Below are positions 29,826-40,436 of a DNA stretch of 64,000 nucleotides, piece by piece. The first letter of the stretch is position 1. Each line of letters starts with the position of its first letter. A model generated the notes under the pieces. It was not told the DNA's origin. It saw nothing but the letters and a program-made list of their open reading frames with translations, and ran no database searches. Source of the stretch: an uncultured Acidimicrobiales bacterium (lineage in GTDB: Bacteria; Actinomycetota; Acidimicrobiia; Acidimicrobiales; SZUA-35); the NCBI GenBank assembly GCA_937922805.1, contig CALAJV010000010.1:1-64000 (forward strand). The letters are read 5' to 3'. The position numbers and the translations under genes are program-made.

Positions 29826-30590
29826 CTAAAAGAGATGGTCTTCCGGTTTGTTGAAGTCCCAACTGGAACGATTGTCGAGTTGGTCTTCGGTTGCATCTAG
29901 CAATAAGTGGGCGATAAACGTAGCAGCTTGTTCAGGCTCAGCAAGTTGGTCATTGGCGGCCATCAGTTCGAAGAGGGCACGGGTTGGTGAATCATTTGGG
30001 CTGTTTAGGACACCAGAGACTAACGGAGTGTTAACCGCCCCAGGAAAGACCCGAACGGTTATCGCATGTGGCAACTCCGCCGCGGCAGCTCGAGCCGCCA
30101 TTTGCGCCGCCGCTTTTACTATTGAGTAAGCCGACCAACCAATTCGATGGGAAGTGGCTGAATACGAGTCAATAAAGACGATGCGAAGACGGGTGGAAGC
30201 CTGGCTCTGATTACCTGATCGGTGAGAAGGCTGTCTGGTCAGTTGGGTTAGGATCCGATTGTTCAAATCGAGTGGGGCGGAGACGTGCACGGCCATCGCT
30301 TCGATGAGGTCAGCCCCATCAAGTTGGCAATATTCGACCGGATCTACGTGTGTTCCGGCCCCGTGGACGATTCCAGCGATTTCATAGTTGGAAGCCAAAC
30401 CGACCACCTGATCGATGCCAGCCGAACTGGAGAGGTCAGCCGAGACCGTGATGATGTTTGTGCGCTGGGCCGACAGCTGGTCAAGTAACGCTTGTCGGCG
30501 ACCAACCGCTCCAACGGTGACACCCCGGTCGGCCAACACCGCCGCTGTCGCTCGCCCAATGCCCGATGTCGCCCCAGTAACGATGATCAT
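29826..30590 (-). CDS. Short-chain dehydrogenase/reductase
   Basis: A 254-residue Rossmann-fold oxidoreductase. Cofactor motif TGATSGIG lies at residues 5-12, VHGAGTH stands where NNAG is usual, and the catalytic YSIVK follows a Ser (FIDSYSATS). The end of the nucleotide-binding region, VGRRQ, has Arg residues that hint at NADP(H). The substrate cannot be told. Its start faces rplC across 379 bases. Confidence 0.88.
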   Translation of the reverse strand: MIIVTGATSGIGRATAAVLADRGVTVGAVGRRQALLDQLSAQRTNIITVSADLSSSAGIDQVVGLASNYEIAGIVHGAGTHVDPVEYCQLDGADLIEAMAVHVSAPLDLNNRILTQLTRQPSHRSGNQSQASTRLRIVFIDSYSATSHRIGWSAYSIVKAAAQMAARAAAAELPHAITVRVFPGAVNTPLVSGVLNSPNDSPTRALFELMAANDQLAEPEQAATFIAHLLLDATEDQLDNRSSWDFNKPEDHLF

Positions 30591-30969
30591 TGACCCAACG
30601 TAGTTGAAAGAGATCGACGGTGGCGGCAGAAGTCGATGCCGGGCGCTTACTCGGTAAATGTCCGTAGTTGGGTCAAAATTTTAGAATATTGGCCGATATC
30701 GCGCTGAGGTGGAACGGCTTGGTCTATCCGCTAGGCTCTACTGGTTGTCTAGTTTTGGGTTCACACCTGGCTGGCAACACAAGATCTAAGAATTACGGTC
30801 CATCAAGGCCTCGGACATCATCAGCCGAGGAACCCGATAGGCCCATTACATTGGGTTCTGCTCGGCAGCTGCTCTGCAGAACGTTCACGTGAAAGGCTTC
30901 TCGCCGTTGGCATGTCCCTGCTTAAGGGCCAGCGAATGGTGCGGTGCCCGCTGACGGGAAAGAAGAGAG
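30591..30969. other. rplC leader and promoter region with hairpins
   Basis: No gene is seen. A hairpin CCTCGG/CCGAGG lies at 30809-30830 and a larger one, GTTCTGC/GCAGAAC with an inner GCAGCTGC, at 30855-30882, about 90 bases before rplC. The transcript that starts here encodes L4, which in other bacteria controls its own operon through a leader, so the hairpins may be regulatory. No clear -35/-10 pair was found. Confidence 0.4.
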
Positions 30970-31620
30970 ATGGCTCAGAAAGCAATTGTCGGCGAGAAAG
31001 TCGGCATGACCCAAGTGTGGGACGAAAACAATCAAATCGTCCCAGTGACAGTCGTTAAAGTGACGCCTTGCCGCGTGGTCCAAGTCAAGACTGCGGCAAG
31101 CGATGGCTATGCCGCCATCCAAGTCACAACCGGCGATCGCGAAGCTCGAAAGCTTACGAAACCAGAAGCTGGCCACTTTGCCGCTGCTGGTGTTGCTCCT
31201 GGCAACGGTCTCGTTGAGCTTCGTCTCGACGATGTCTCCGAATATGAGGTAGGCCAAGAGCTTGGCGCTGACACATTCGAGGCCGGCGAGCGAGTCGACG
31301 CAATCGGAACCAGCAAAGGTAAAGGCTTCGCCGGTGTAATGAAGCGTCACAACTTCGCCGGTCAGCGAGCCACTCACGGTGCCCACCTTGTGCACCGTAT
31401 GCCTGGCTCGGTTGGCCAATGCGCCACTCCAGCCCGGATCTTCAAGGGAACCAAAATGGCTGGCCATATGGGCAGCGAGCGGGTCACAACCCAGAGTCTG
31501 AAGGTCGTGCAAACCGATCCCGAGAAAAATGTCGTTCTGGTTCAGGGTTCTGTCCCTGGCCCTAAAGGTGGCACGGTAATTATCCGCAACGCCATCAAGT
31601 TCACGAAAGCGAGCGAATAG
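30970..31620 (+). CDS. rplC: 50S ribosomal protein L3
   Basis: The 216-residue L3 is complete, beginning AQKAIVGEKVGMTQVW and containing GTSKGKGFAGVMKRHNF and the glutamine-bearing loop GSVGQCATPARIFKG. It is an early-assembling 50S protein. Here it is the first gene of the main S10-spc block because rpsJ lies elsewhere. GAAAGAAGAGAG precedes the ATG. Confidence 0.98.
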   Translation: MAQKAIVGEKVGMTQVWDENNQIVPVTVVKVTPCRVVQVKTAASDGYAAIQVTTGDREARKLTKPEAGHFAAAGVAPGNGLVELRLDDVSEYEVGQELGADTFEAGERVDAIGTSKGKGFAGVMKRHNFAGQRATHGAHLVHRMPGSVGQCATPARIFKGTKMAGHMGSERVTTQSLKVVQTDPEKNVVLVQGSVPGPKGGTVIIRNAIKFTKASE

Positions 31621-31623
31621 TAG

Positions 31624-32271
31624 ATGCCTTCGATTTCTGTTAAGACGCTCGCCGGCTCCGATGCCGGCTCAGTAGATCTGGACAACGACACATTCGGAAC
31701 CGCTCCGAATATTCCGCTCATGCACCAGGTGGTCAACGCTCAGTTGGCGGCTCGTCGAGCTGGAACCCACAAAACCAAGACCCGAGCCGAGGTTCGTGGC
31801 GGTGGCGCCAAGCCGTGGAAGCAAAAAGGTACTGGTCGTGCCCGTGCCGGTTCTAGTCGGTCGCCTATTTGGATTGGTGGCGGTAACGCTCACGGTCCTC
31901 GCCCTCGCGACTACTCCGAACGCACCAACAAAAAGATGATCAAGCTGGCGCTGCGATGCGCTCTTTCTGATCGCTTCGCCGACGAAAAAGTAATCGTGGT
32001 TGACGCACTCAGTTTCGATACTCCGAGCACTAAGCAAGCCAAAGCGGCGCTGTCAGCCCTTGGCGCTGAAGGTCGGGTACTAGTCGTTGTCGGCCGCGGC
32101 AACGAAGCGGCTCAAAAGAGCTTCCGAAACCTCCCCGAAGTTCACATGCTGGCGGTTGACCAATTAAACGCTTATGACGTTCTCCTTAGCGACTTCGTCA
32201 TCTTCGAGAAAGACAGCTTGCCGGTAAGCGCTGCAAGTGTGGCATTCAACGAACAAGGAGCTGACTCATGA
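31624..32271 (+). CDS. rplD: 50S ribosomal protein L4
   Basis: The 215-residue L4 has the exit-tunnel loop ([21 protein letters not shown], near residues 50-70) and the C-terminal globular part. It binds 23S rRNA and in several bacteria represses its own operon. It follows rplC by three bases and overlaps rplW by four. Confidence 0.97.
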   Translation: MPSISVKTLAGSDAGSVDLDNDTFGTAPNIPLMHQVVNAQLAARRAGTHKTKTRAEVRGGGAKPWKQKGTGRARAGSSRSPIWIGGGNAHGPRPRDYSERTNKKMIKLALRCALSDRFADEKVIVVDALSFDTPSTKQAKAALSALGAEGRVLVVVGRGNEAAQKSFRNLPEVHMLAVDQLNAYDVLLSDFVIFEKDSLPVSAASVAFNEQGADS

Positions 32272-32558
32272 AGCACTTCCAAGACGTGATCATCGAGCCC
32301 GTCATTTCAGAGAAGTCGTTCACGGCCTCTGAGGAACGAAACGCTTACACCTTCATCGTCGCTCCGTCTGCCTCCAAGCCAGAAATCAGTGACGCAATCG
32401 AAGCGCTGTTTGGAGTCAAAGTTGCCAAGGTCAACACGATGAACCGCAAAGGCAAACGAACTCGGAACCGCAAAAACAACACTACGTCCACTCGTCCAAC
32501 CACCAAACGAGCAGTCGTCACCCTCTCCGAGGGCGAGATCGACCTCTACTCGAACTGA
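32268..32558 (+). CDS. rplW: 50S ribosomal protein L23
   Basis: The 96-residue L23 shows [11 protein letters not shown] at the start and the basic loop [15 protein letters not shown]23 sits at the tunnel exit and docks trigger factor and SRP. The start overlaps the rplD stop (ATGA). Confidence 0.97.
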   Translation: MKHFQDVIIEPVISEKSFTASEERNAYTFIVAPSASKPEISDAIEALFGVKVAKVNTMNRKGKRTRNRKNNTTSTRPTTKRAVVTLSEGEIDLYSN

Positions 32559-32574
32559 GTTAGCGAGCATTCTT

Positions 32575-33411
32575 ATGGCAATACGTAAACGCAAACCAAC
32601 AAGCCCGGGTCGTCGATTTCAGACCAGCTCTGACTTCGGTGAAGTCACGACGGCTACGCCCGAAAAGTCGCTGCTGGTAAAGCAGCATAAATCCGGTGGG
32701 CGAAACAATCATGGGCGTAAGACTGCCCGTCACCGCGGTGGGGGCCACAAGCGTCGCTATCGAGTGATCGACTTCCGTCGGAACAAGAACAACGTTCCGG
32801 CCTCAGTCGCTTCGATTGAATACGATCCGAACCGAAACTGTCGAATCGCCCTACTTCACTACCACGACGGCGAGAAGCGTTACATCCTCGCTCCGCGAGG
32901 CCTCAGTGTCGGCGATGTCGTTAGCTCGGGTCCTGGTTCGGACATCAAGCCAGGCAACGCAATGGCCCTTCGGTACATCCCCGTCGGTACTGTTATCCAC
33001 GCGGCTGAACTCCAACCAGGTGGCGGAGCCAAAATGGCTCGGTCAGCGGGAACCAGCGTTCAGCTAGTTGCTAAAGAGGGATCAACCGCCACACTCCGGC
33101 TGCCTAGCACCGAAATGCGGCGAGTGTCTATCGATTGTCAAGCAACAGTCGGCGAAGTCGGCAACGCCGAGTTCGAACTAATCAAGGTCGGAAAAGCTGG
33201 CCGATCACGATGGAAGGGCAAGCGCCCTCAAACTCGTGGTGTTGCAATGAACCCTGTCGATCACCCACACGGTGGCGGCGAGGGTAAGACATCTGGTGGT
33301 CGTCACCCGGTGTCGCCATGGGGTAAGCCTGAAGGCCGAACCCGCAAAAAGGGTAAGAAGTCCGATGATCAGATCATCCGCCGTCGGCGGAAACGCGGAG
33401 GCCGGAGGTAG
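32575..33411 (+). CDS. rplB: 50S ribosomal protein L2
   Basis: The 278-residue L2 is full length, with [19 protein letters not shown] and the functionally important [19 protein letters not shown] near the peptidyl transferase centre. It begins 16 bases after rplW. Confidence 0.98.
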   Translation: MAIRKRKPTSPGRRFQTSSDFGEVTTATPEKSLLVKQHKSGGRNNHGRKTARHRGGGHKRRYRVIDFRRNKNNVPASVASIEYDPNRNCRIALLHYHDGEKRYILAPRGLSVGDVVSSGPGSDIKPGNAMALRYIPVGTVIHAAELQPGGGAKMARSAGTSVQLVAKEGSTATLRLPSTEMRRVSIDCQATVGEVGNAEFELIKVGKAGRSRWKGKRPQTRGVAMNPVDHPHGGGEGKTSGGRHPVSPWGKPEGRTRKKGKKSDDQIIRRRRKRGGRR

Positions 33412-33413
33412 TC

Positions 33414-33692
33414 ATGCCAAGAAGTCTGAAAAAAGGCCCATTTGTCGACGATCATCTATTGAAGAAGGTCGACGAACTCAACGACAAGAGCGAGAAGCGA
33501 GTCATCAAGACTTGGTCTCGTCGCTCAACCATCATTCCCGACATGGTTGGCCATACCATCGCCGTTCACGACGGTCGCAAGCATGTTCCGGTGTACATCA
33601 CCGAATCAATGGTTGGTCATAAACTCGGCGAGTTCTCACCAACCCGCACGTTTAAGTTCCACGCCGGTCAAGAACGCGGAGGTCGTCGATAA
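33414..33692 (+). CDS. rpsS: 30S ribosomal protein S19
   Basis: The 92-residue S19 contains [18 protein letters not shown] and the conserved [20 protein letters not shown]. It contacts S13 in the 30S head. It starts two bases after rplB and its stop shares a base with the rplV start. Confidence 0.98.
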   Translation: MPRSLKKGPFVDDHLLKKVDELNDKSEKRVIKTWSRRSTIIPDMVGHTIAVHDGRKHVPVYITESMVGHKLGEFSPTRTFKFHAGQERGGRR

Positions 33693-34399
33693 TGGCAGCA
33701 CTCGTAACTGACCGACCCGGCACGGTAGCCAAAGTTCGCTTCGTGCGAATGTCGGCCTCCAAAGTTCGTGTCGTGTTGAACTTGATCCGAGGAAAGAGCG
33801 CTACCGAAGCCCTGGAAATCTTAGATTTCGGGGAACGGCTCGCTGCTCGAGAAGTAGCGAAATGCCTTCGTTCAGCTATCGCGAACGCTGGCCATAACGA
33901 AGACATCCCAGAAGAAGAACTCTTCGTCGCTGCCTGCTTCTCCGATGAGGGTCCAACACTTAAGCGTTTCCGGCCCCGAGCTCGTGGACGTGCCGGCAAG
34001 ATCCACAAACAAACTTGTCACATCACGATCGAGGTTCGTCGCTACACCGACGAGGAAATTCTCGAACAGCAAAAACGTGAAGAACTCAAATCTGAGGGCC
34101 GCGCCAAACGTGGGGCCAAGAACAAGTCTGCGAAATCAACCGGTGGCGGCGATCGAAGCAAGCGAGTTGCTAAGTCCAAACAGGCAGCTCCCGAAGAAGC
34201 CGAAGACACAGTTGTTGACGACACGAACGTTGATGACGTTGCAGTTGAAGAGACTCCAGCCGAAGACGTTGCAGTCGAAGAAGCCGCAGTCGAAGAGACT
34301 GCGACCGAAGAGGCTCAAGATTCTGTAGCTGAAGAAGCAGCGCCCGAAGAGGCAGCTGCTGAAGAAGTAGTCGAAGAACAAGAAACTGAGGACAAGTAA
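33692..34399 (+). CDS. rplV: 50S ribosomal protein L22 with long acidic tail
   Basis: The first 115 residues are an ordinary L22, with [20 protein letters not shown] and [19 protein letters not shown], the tunnel-lining hairpin. A basic linker follows, then about 80 residues made almost only of Glu, Ala, Val, Asp and Thr, giving 235 residues in all, twice the usual length. Actinobacterial L22 proteins often have tails, but this one is long. It overlaps rpsS by one base and rpsC by one base. Confidence 0.97.
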   Translation: MAALVTDRPGTVAKVRFVRMSASKVRVVLNLIRGKSATEALEILDFGERLAAREVAKCLRSAIANAGHNEDIPEEELFVAACFSDEGPTLKRFRPRARGRAGKIHKQTCHITIEVRRYTDEEILEQQKREELKSEGRAKRGAKNKSAKSTGGGDRSKRVAKSKQAAPEEAEDTVVDDTNVDDVAVEETPAEDVAVEEAAVEETATEEAQDSVAEEAAPEEAAAEEVVEEQETEDK

Positions 34400-35304
34400 T
34401 GGGCCAGAAAGTCCATCCCTATGGCTATCGGCTTGGTATCACCACCGATTGGAAATCCCGTTGGATTGCCGATCGCCAGGAATACCGCGATTACCTTCTA
34501 GAAGATTCCAACGTCCGTCGTTACCTGATGGAGCAGCTCCCGAATGCGGCCATTAGCCGGATTGAAGTAGAGCGGACTCGAGACAAGCTCCAAATCGATG
34601 TCCATACCGCTCGCCCCGGCATTGTCATCGGGCGCAAAGGTTCCGAGGCCGATCGACTTCGGACCGGGCTGACTAAGCTCACCGGTAACCCACGGGTAAA
34701 GCTCAACATCGTTGAGATCAAGCAACCAGAGCTCGACGCTGCGCTAATTGCTCAGGGTGTTGCCGACCAACTCGTTGGTCGAATGGCATTCCGACGGGCG
34801 ATGAAGCGAGCAATGCAGAACGCAATGAAAGCCGGAGCAAAGGGCATTCGAATCCAATCTTCTGGCCGCCTCGGTGGTGCTGAGATGGGTCGAACTGAGT
34901 GGTACCGAGAAGGCCGAGTGCCGCTCCACACTCTTCGAGCCGACATTGACTACGGCCTCCGCGAAGCTCATACCACCTACGGCCGAATTGGCGTTAAAGT
35001 ATGGCTCTACAAGGGCGACATCCTCCCTTACAAGGCCTCGACTGACAAAGCAGCCAAAGAAGCTGCCATGGCCGTTGGCGAAGCTGCTGGTGCGGCAGAA
35101 GATGCACCTCGCACCGTTGTTTCATCGTCACGCCGTCCAAAGGCTCCGATCGATGATGCTGAGATCGAAGATCCAGCACCGTTGGTTAAAGAAGCCGATC
35201 CGGAATTCGAACGTCTTCTCGCTGAAGAAGAAGCGATCGAAGAATCACTAAAGAATAAGTCCACCAACGAGAGCCTTAACTTCAGGCCAGGGGACGGTGA
35301 CTGA
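34399..35304 (+). CDS. rpsC: 30S ribosomal protein S3 with acidic C-terminal extension
   Basis: A 301-residue S3 with the KH-domain GxxG motif in [13 protein letters not shown] and the C-terminal domain ([21 protein letters not shown]). S3 lines the mRNA entry and takes part in helicase activity. About 80 extra residues, rich in Ala, Glu and Asp, follow the core domain. The gene overlaps rplV by one base. Confidence 0.97.
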   Translation: MGQKVHPYGYRLGITTDWKSRWIADRQEYRDYLLEDSNVRRYLMEQLPNAAISRIEVERTRDKLQIDVHTARPGIVIGRKGSEADRLRTGLTKLTGNPRVKLNIVEIKQPELDAALIAQGVADQLVGRMAFRRAMKRAMQNAMKAGAKGIRIQSSGRLGGAEMGRTEWYREGRVPLHTLRADIDYGLREAHTTYGRIGVKVWLYKGDILPYKASTDKAAKEAAMAVGEAAGAAEDAPRTVVSSSRRPKAPIDDAEIEDPAPLVKEADPEFERLLAEEEAIEESLKNKSTNESLNFRPGDGD

Positions 35305-35312
35305 TCGTGTTA

Positions 35313-35729
35313 ATGCCAAAGAAAGTAAAGCACCGCAAGCAACACCGCGGTCGGACAACCGGCAAAGCCAAAGGGGCCACCACCGTTTCTTACGGCGACT
35401 ACGGCATCCAGGTTCTTGAGCCAGGTTGGATCACAGCTCGACAGATCGAAGCGGCTCGTGTTGCCATGACCCGTCACGTTCGTCGTGGCGGAAAAGTCTG
35501 GATCAACGTCTTTCCTGACAAGCCAGTTACCGAAAAACCAGCAGAAACCAGAATGGGATCTGGAAAAGGTAACCCTGAGCGCTGGGTCGCAGTAGTTAAG
35601 CCCGGCCGAGTGGTATTCGAACTGTCATACCCCGATGAAGCTATTGCTCATCAGGCCATGAACAGAGCTATCCAAAAGCTGCCTATCAAGGCACGAGTTA
35701 TTTCCCGGGAGCGTGGTTTCGATGGCTGA
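35313..35729 (+). CDS. rplP: 50S ribosomal protein L16
   Basis: The 138-residue L16 begins [14 protein letters not shown] and has [21 protein letters not shown] and [10 protein letters not shown]. It lies near the A site. I chose the ATG at 35313; an in-frame GTG six bases earlier would only add two residues. Its end overlaps rpmC by eight bases. Confidence 0.97.
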   Translation: MPKKVKHRKQHRGRTTGKAKGATTVSYGDYGIQVLEPGWITARQIEAARVAMTRHVRRGGKVWINVFPDKPVTEKPAETRMGSGKGNPERWVAVVKPGRVVFELSYPDEAIAHQAMNRAIQKLPIKARVISRERGFDG

Positions 35730-35952
35730 TGCCGCAATCACCGATATTAGTGACGGCGAGCTGTTGTCAATGCTGACAGACGCCAAACAAGAGCTGTTCA
35801 ACCTTCGTTTCCAACTGGCCACCGGTCAGCTTGAGAACACCGCCCGAATTCGGTTGGTCAAAAAGGAAGTCGCTCGAGCAGAGACCGAGATTCGAAGCCG
35901 CGAGATTGCTGCCGCTGAGGCTCTCGAAGAAGCACAAGGAGTTTCCCAATGA
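35722..35952 (+). CDS. rpmC: 50S ribosomal protein L29
   Basis: A 76-residue L29 with the two-helix core ([39 protein letters not shown]) and a short Ala/Glu-rich end. The ATG at 35722 gives the usual N-terminus; a GTG at 35713 is also in frame. The end overlaps rpsQ by four bases. Confidence 0.95.
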   Translation: MADAAITDISDGELLSMLTDAKQELFNLRFQLATGQLENTARIRLVKKEVARAETEIRSREIAAAEALEEAQGVSQ

Positions 35953-36281
35953 GCGACAATCCAGTTATGGCAGAAGCCGAAACTGCGCCGGTAGACGCCG
36001 TCGCCGAGGCAGCGTCAACCGGTTCCTCTCGGTCTGAAAGCCGAAAGGTTCGAGACGGCATTGTTGTTTCGAACAAGATGGACAAGACGGTTGTCGTTAA
36101 AGTAACCCGACGATCTCGTCACCCCCAGTACGGAAAGACCGTTCAGCAGTCAAAGCGCTATTACGCCCACGATGAGGAAAATACCCTCAACGAGGGAGAT
36201 CGAGTTCGCATCGTCGAAACTCGACCGCTTTCAGCTAAGAAGCGCTGGCGACTACTCGAAATTCTGGAGCGCGCCCGATGA
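35949..36281 (+). CDS. rpsQ: 30S ribosomal protein S17 with N-terminal extension
   Basis: The S17 core ([39 protein letters not shown]) is preceded by about 32 residues rich in Ala, Glu and Ser, making 110 residues against about 85 usually. Starts inside the extension are not better placed: the ATG at 35949 overlaps rpmC by four bases, which supports it, although ATG at 35967 is an alternative. Confidence 0.95.
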   Translation: MSDNPVMAEAETAPVDAVAEAASTGSSRSESRKVRDGIVVSNKMDKTVVVKVTRRSRHPQYGKTVQQSKRYYAHDEENTLNEGDRVRIVETRPLSAKKRWRLLEILERAR

Positions 36282-36646
36282 TTCAACAAGAGTCCCGACT
36301 CCGCGTTGCCGACAACTCTGGCGCCCGCGAAGTCCTATGTATCAAAGTGCTTGGCGGCTCGCGAGCTCGCTATGCCGGCATCGGTGACATCTTCGTCGCC
36401 ACCGTCAAAGACGCCATCCCTGGTGCAGCGGTCAAAAAAGGTGAAGTGGTTAAGTGCGTTGTTGTTCGCACCGCCAAGGAACGTCGTCGACCTGACGGTT
36501 CTTACATCCGCTTCGATGAGAACGCCGCAGTCCTTATTAATGAGAACCGAGAACCGCGGGGAACCCGAATTTTCGGCCCTGTTGGCCGCGAGTTGCGTGA
36601 GAAGCGTTTCATGCGCATCGTTTCGCTGGCCCCGGAGGTGCTGTAA
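36278..36646 (+). CDS. rplN: 50S ribosomal protein L14
   Basis: The 122-residue L14 is complete, with [19 protein letters not shown] and [20 protein letters not shown]. It forms part of the intersubunit bridge and the RsfS binding site. The start overlaps rpsQ by four bases. Confidence 0.98.
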   Translation: MIQQESRLRVADNSGAREVLCIKVLGGSRARYAGIGDIFVATVKDAIPGAAVKKGEVVKCVVVRTAKERRRPDGSYIRFDENAAVLINENREPRGTRIFGPVGRELREKRFMRIVSLAPEVL

Positions 36647-36648
36647 AT

Positions 36649-36981
36649 ATGAAGATCCGAAAAGGCGACCGAGTCCAAATTATGGCCGGCAAAGATCGAG
36701 GCCGTGAAGGCGTCGTCACCGCATCGTTTCCTGGTAAAGGCAACGGCGTCGGCAAAGTAATCGTCGAGGGCTACAACATTGCTCGACGACACACCAAGGC
36801 CCGTTCGGCCGAAGATCCCGGCGGCATCATCGACAAAGAGATGCCAATGGACGCTTCGAACGTCGCCATTATCAGCCCTAAAGATGGCAAGCCAACCCGA
36901 GTCGGCTACACCTTCGAGGGCGACGACAAGATCCGTGTTTGTAAACGAACGGGCGAGAAAATTCCGGAGAACAACTCATGA
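36649..36981 (+). CDS. rplX: 50S ribosomal protein L24
   Basis: A 110-residue L24 with the KOW motif [20 protein letters not shown] and the conserved [12 protein letters not shown]. It starts 50S assembly. The end overlaps rplE by four bases. Confidence 0.97.
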   Translation: MKIRKGDRVQIMAGKDRGREGVVTASFPGKGNGVGKVIVEGYNIARRHTKARSAEDPGGIIDKEMPMDASNVAIISPKDGKPTRVGYTFEGDDKIRVCKRTGEKIPENNS

Positions 36982-37556
36982 GCGACACTGCAGTATCAGC
37001 TCCGCCTCGAATGAAGGTGCTCTACAACGAGTCGATTAAGAGTCAGCTCAAAACTGACCTGGAACTCGGCAACGTTATGCAGGTGCCCCGAATGGTCAAG
37101 ATCGTCATCAACATTGGTGTCGGTGAAGCCTTGATCAACTCGAAGAATCTCGAATCAGCGGTCAACGACCTATCGATCATCGCTGGTCAAAAGCCAGTGA
37201 TCACGAAAGCAAAAAAGTCGATTGCTACGTTCAAGCTCCGTGAAGGAAATGCCATTGGCTGCAAGGTCACCCTCCGGGGCGACCAAATGTGGGAGTTCTT
37301 TGACCGGTTGGTCACTCTGGCAATTCCTCGAATCCGAGACTTCCGAGGGCTAAGCCCGAAGTCGTTCGACGGTAACGGCAACTACACCTTCGGTCTCACT
37401 GAGCAACTTGTGTTCCCCGAGATCGATTACGACAACGTCGATGTGTCTAGAGGTATGGACATCACGATCGTTACAACCGCAGCATCAGACGACGAAGGTC
37501 GAGCCTTGCTCGGCGCCTTCAAATTCCCATTCCGGCGTGAAGGGCAGGCTCAATAA
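36978..37556 (+). CDS. rplE: 50S ribosomal protein L5
   Basis: A 192-residue L5 with [34 protein letters not shown] sequence (here [15 protein letters not shown]) and [20 protein letters not shown]. It binds 5S rRNA and contacts the P-site tRNA. The stop shares a base with the rpsN start. Confidence 0.98.
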   Translation: MSDTAVSAPPRMKVLYNESIKSQLKTDLELGNVMQVPRMVKIVINIGVGEALINSKNLESAVNDLSIIAGQKPVITKAKKSIATFKLREGNAIGCKVTLRGDQMWEFFDRLVTLAIPRIRDFRGLSPKSFDGNGNYTFGLTEQLVFPEIDYDNVDVSRGMDITIVTTAASDDEGRALLGAFKFPFRREGQAQ

Positions 37557-37741
37557 TGGCTAAGAAAGCACTGCGCAATAAGCAGCAAAAGACTCCAAAG
37601 TTCAAGGTGCGGGGTTACACCCGGTGCCGAGTATGTGGCCGACCGCGAGCGGTTTACCGTCGATTCGAGCTTTGTCGAGTGTGTTTCCGAAACATGGCTC
37701 ACGCCGGCGAGATTCCAGGCGTGACCAAGGCGAGCTGGTAG
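37556..37741 (+). CDS. rpsN: 30S ribosomal protein S14 type Z
   Basis: The 61-residue short S14 carries two CxxC pairs (CRVCGRP and CRVCFR) that bind zinc, so it is the zinc-containing form usual in the spc operon of Gram-positive bacteria. It overlaps rplE by one base. Confidence 0.98.
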   Translation: MAKKALRNKQQKTPKFKVRGYTRCRVCGRPRAVYRRFELCRVCFRNMAHAGEIPGVTKASW

Positions 37742-37759
37742 AGGGAGAGTGAACGACGA

Positions 37760-38164
37760 ATGACTATGACAGATCCCATCGCCGACATGCTCACCCGCAT
37801 CCGCAACGCGAACATCGCGATGCACGATGAAGTAAGCATGCCGTCGTCAAAATTGAAGATTGCACTAGCTGAGCTTTTGCAGTCGGAGGGCTACATCACT
37901 GATTTTGATGCAGCTGAAAATCTCTCCGGCCCCGGCACGACGCTCACAATTAGAATGAAGTATTCGGAAGAACGTCAGCGAGTAATCAGCGGAATCAAGC
38001 GAGTGTCAAAGCCCGGCTTGCGCGTGTACTCAAAGAACGATCAGATCCCTCGGGTTCTGGGCGGGCTTGGTGTTGCCGTTCTCTCTACCAGCAATGGACT
38101 CCTCACCGATCGCGCTGCCCGCAAGGCCAGAGTCGGTGGCGAAGTTCTTTGCTACGTCTGGTAG
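37760..38164 (+). CDS. rpsH: 30S ribosomal protein S8
   Basis: The 134-residue S8 begins with [13 protein letters not shown] and ends [10 protein letters not shown], as in the family. In other bacteria S8 represses the spc operon by binding its mRNA. The ATG at 37760 is used; ATG at 37766 is two codons later. Confidence 0.97.
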   Translation: MTMTDPIADMLTRIRNANIAMHDEVSMPSSKLKIALAELLQSEGYITDFDAAENLSGPGTTLTIRMKYSEERQRVISGIKRVSKPGLRVYSKNDQIPRVLGGLGVAVLSTSNGLLTDRAARKARVGGEVLCYVW

Positions 38165-38173
38165 GAGGAGCAC

Positions 38174-38713
38174 ATGTCTCGAATTGGAAACTCTCCCGTA
38201 CCCGTTCCCTCAGGAGTGGAAATATCGGTGTCTGGCTCTGACGTAACCGTCAAGGGCTCAAAGGGCACGCTTTCACATACGCTTCCTGATGTGATCTCCC
38301 TGGAGATCGAAGACGGACAAGTTCTACTAAACCGAGTTAGCGATGACCGTCAAGTTAAAGCGCTTCACGGACTCAACCGCTCGTTGATCAACAACATGGT
38401 GATCGGCGTGAGCGAAGGATTCCGCAAGGATCTTGAGATCATCGGCGTTGGTTATAGAGCGAACGCTAAAGGCAAGGACAAGATTGAGCTCGCTCTTGGC
38501 TTCAGCCATCCGGTTCACGTCCAAGCCCCCGAGGGCATCGAGTTTGATGTGCCCGAGCCAACCAAGATTGGCGTTGTCGGAATTGACAAGCAGGTTGTGG
38601 GCCAGGTCGCCGCTGAAATCCGGGCGTACCGAAAGCCAGAACCATACAAGGGCAAAGGTGTTCGCTATGCCGGCGAACGCGTTGTTCGCAAGGCTGGAAA
38701 GGCTGGTAAGTAA
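38174..38713 (+). CDS. rplF: 50S ribosomal protein L6
   Basis: The 179-residue L6 has [29 protein letters not shown] and the C-terminal [21 protein letters not shown]. It sits near the factor-binding site. GGAGGAG lies just before the ATG. Confidence 0.98.
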   Translation: MSRIGNSPVPVPSGVEISVSGSDVTVKGSKGTLSHTLPDVISLEIEDGQVLLNRVSDDRQVKALHGLNRSLINNMVIGVSEGFRKDLEIIGVGYRANAKGKDKIELALGFSHPVHVQAPEGIEFDVPEPTKIGVVGIDKQVVGQVAAEIRAYRKPEPYKGKGVRYAGERVVRKAGKAGK

Positions 38714-39081
38714 TGGCTGCTCGATCTACCACGCGCCAAGCAGCGCGCAGCCGTCGGCAACGACGAGTCCGTAAGAAAGTCGTCGGAACTTCTGAGCGTC
38801 CACGTTTGGCAGTATTCCGATCCAACAAACACATCAGTGTTCAAGTAATTGATGACAGCAAGAGCTCGACTGTTGCTGCCGCATCAACCTACGAAGCAGC
38901 TGTTCGCAGTGCCGGGAGTACTGGCTCAGCTGATGCAGCGAAGAATGTCGGCCGTCTCATTGGTGAGCGTGCATCGGCAGCAGGAGTTGAAGCAGTTGTC
39001 TTCGATCGTGGCGGCAACCGCTACCACGGCCGAGTAGCTGCCCTTGCTGACGCCGCCCGTGAAGCCGGACTTAAGTTCTAG
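38713..39081 (+). CDS. rplR: 50S ribosomal protein L18
   Basis: The 122-residue L18 has [19 protein letters not shown] and the ending [20 protein letters not shown]. It binds 5S rRNA with L5. The start overlaps the rplF stop by one base. Confidence 0.98.
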   Translation: MAARSTTRQAARSRRQRRVRKKVVGTSERPRLAVFRSNKHISVQVIDDSKSSTVAAASTYEAAVRSAGSTGSADAAKNVGRLIGERASAAGVEAVVFDRGGNRYHGRVAALADAAREAGLKF

Positions 39082-39095
39082 GACAGGAAGCTCAA

Positions 39096-39677
39096 ATGGC
39101 TAACGAAAGAAACGATCGAAACGACCGCAACGAGCGGGAGTCCCGAGTAATCGACATCAACCGAGTGGCCAAGGTCGTTCGGGGTGGTCGTCGATTCTCC
39201 TTCACGGCTCTGGTGGTACTCGGCGACGGAAACGGTCGAGTCGGCCTCGGCTACGGAAAAGCTAAAGAAGTACCTTTGGCGATCCAAAAAGGCACTGAGG
39301 AAGCTCGAAAGCTAATGTTCAACGTGGCTATGGCCGGTGGAACAGTTACTCACGAGATAGTCGGTGAGCAAGGCGCCGGTCGAGTTCTGATCAAGCCTGC
39401 TGCACCTGGTACCGGCGTAATCGCTGGTGGAGCGGCTCGGGCCATTCTCGAAGAAGCGGGTATCAGCGACGTACTGTGCAAGTCGCTCGGTTCGGCCAAC
39501 AAGATTAACGTTGCCCGAGCCACGATTAATGCTCTTGCTGGCTTGAAGCGACCAGACGAAGTTGGACGACTCCGAGGACTAGATCCAACTGAGTTCACCC
39601 CAGCTGGGATGCTCGAGGCCTACACCGAGCGCGAGCGAGAATTGAAGTCAAAGCCAACTGAGTCGAAGGTTCACTAA
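39096..39677 (+). CDS. rpsE: 30S ribosomal protein S5
   Basis: The 193-residue S5 has the double-stranded-RNA-binding N-terminal domain ([20 protein letters not shown]) and the loop [14 protein letters not shown], important for fidelity. Its first 15 residues are a hydrophilic Asn/Asp/Arg/Glu run ([10 protein letters not shown]) beyond the core. GGACAGGAAG precedes the ATG. Confidence 0.98.
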   Translation: MANERNDRNDRNERESRVIDINRVAKVVRGGRRFSFTALVVLGDGNGRVGLGYGKAKEVPLAIQKGTEEARKLMFNVAMAGGTVTHEIVGEQGAGRVLIKPAAPGTGVIAGGAARAILEEAGISDVLCKSLGSANKINVARATINALAGLKRPDEVGRLRGLDPTEFTPAGMLEAYTERERELKSKPTESKVH

Positions 39678-39680
39678 GAC

Positions 39681-39863
39681 ATGGCCGAATTAAAAATCAC
39701 CCAAACCCGGTCGTACATCGGCACTAAGCCAAAACAGCGTGGCACGTTGCGCGCTCTTGGACTAGGCCGTATTGGCCAAACCAATGTTCTCCCTGACCGT
39801 CCGGAGATCCGAGGCATGATTGCCCGAGTTCCGCACTTGGTCGAAGTAGTAGAAGAGGCATAG
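39681..39863 (+). CDS. rpmD: 50S ribosomal protein L30
   Basis: The 60-residue L30 has [19 protein letters not shown] and the single-helix core ending [10 protein letters not shown]. It lies between rpsE and rplO as in most spc operons, three and two bases apart from them. Confidence 0.96.
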   Translation: MAELKITQTRSYIGTKPKQRGTLRALGLGRIGQTNVLPDRPEIRGMIARVPHLVEVVEEA

Positions 39864-39865
39864 CT

Positions 39866-40351
39866 ATGAAGGTTCATGATCTCAAGCCTGCTGAAGGCTC
39901 GCGAAAACAACGAAAGCGTGTCGGTCGTGGTATCGGCGGTAAAGGCGGCAAGACCGCAGGCCGCGGTAGCAAAGGGCAGCGAGCGCGTAACACCGTGCGC
40001 CCAGGCTTTGAGGGTGGGCAAATTCCACTCCAGCAGCGACTTCCAAAGCTTCGTGGCTTTAACAACCCGTTTCGAGTTGACTACCAAGGAGTCAATCTTG
40101 ACACGATCACCGAATCTGGACTGACCGAGATCAACCCTGAAGTTCTGTTGGAAAACGGACTTGTTAGCAAGGGTGCTTTGGTCAAGATTTTGGGTCGAGG
40201 CGAGCTTTCGTCGGCAGTAACGGTGAAAGCGCACGCTTTTTCGAAGTCGGCTGAAGCCGCTATTACGGCGGCCGGTGGAACGGCTGAAAAACTGCCTCTT
40301 CCATTCAAGGTTCGACCCGCTGCTCAAGGCAACGCCCTTACTAACCGCTAG
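39866..40351 (+). CDS. rplO: 50S ribosomal protein L15
   Basis: The 161-residue L15 starts with the Gly/Lys/Arg-rich tail ([19 protein letters not shown]) and contains [19 protein letters not shown]. It ends with a C-terminal domain typical of bacterial L15. It is the last ribosomal gene before secY. Confidence 0.97.
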   Translation: MKVHDLKPAEGSRKQRKRVGRGIGGKGGKTAGRGSKGQRARNTVRPGFEGGQIPLQQRLPKLRGFNNPFRVDYQGVNLDTITESGLTEINPEVLLENGLVSKGALVKILGRGELSSAVTVKAHAFSKSAEAAITAAGGTAEKLPLPFKVRPAAQGNALTNR

Positions 40352-40436
40352 CGCGGGCCTCGGTCGTGGGTTGTTAACCCCAAACCGAGTAGCGTTGAGG
40401 TCGATCGACTCGGTTCGGGTCGATCTGACCTACTGT

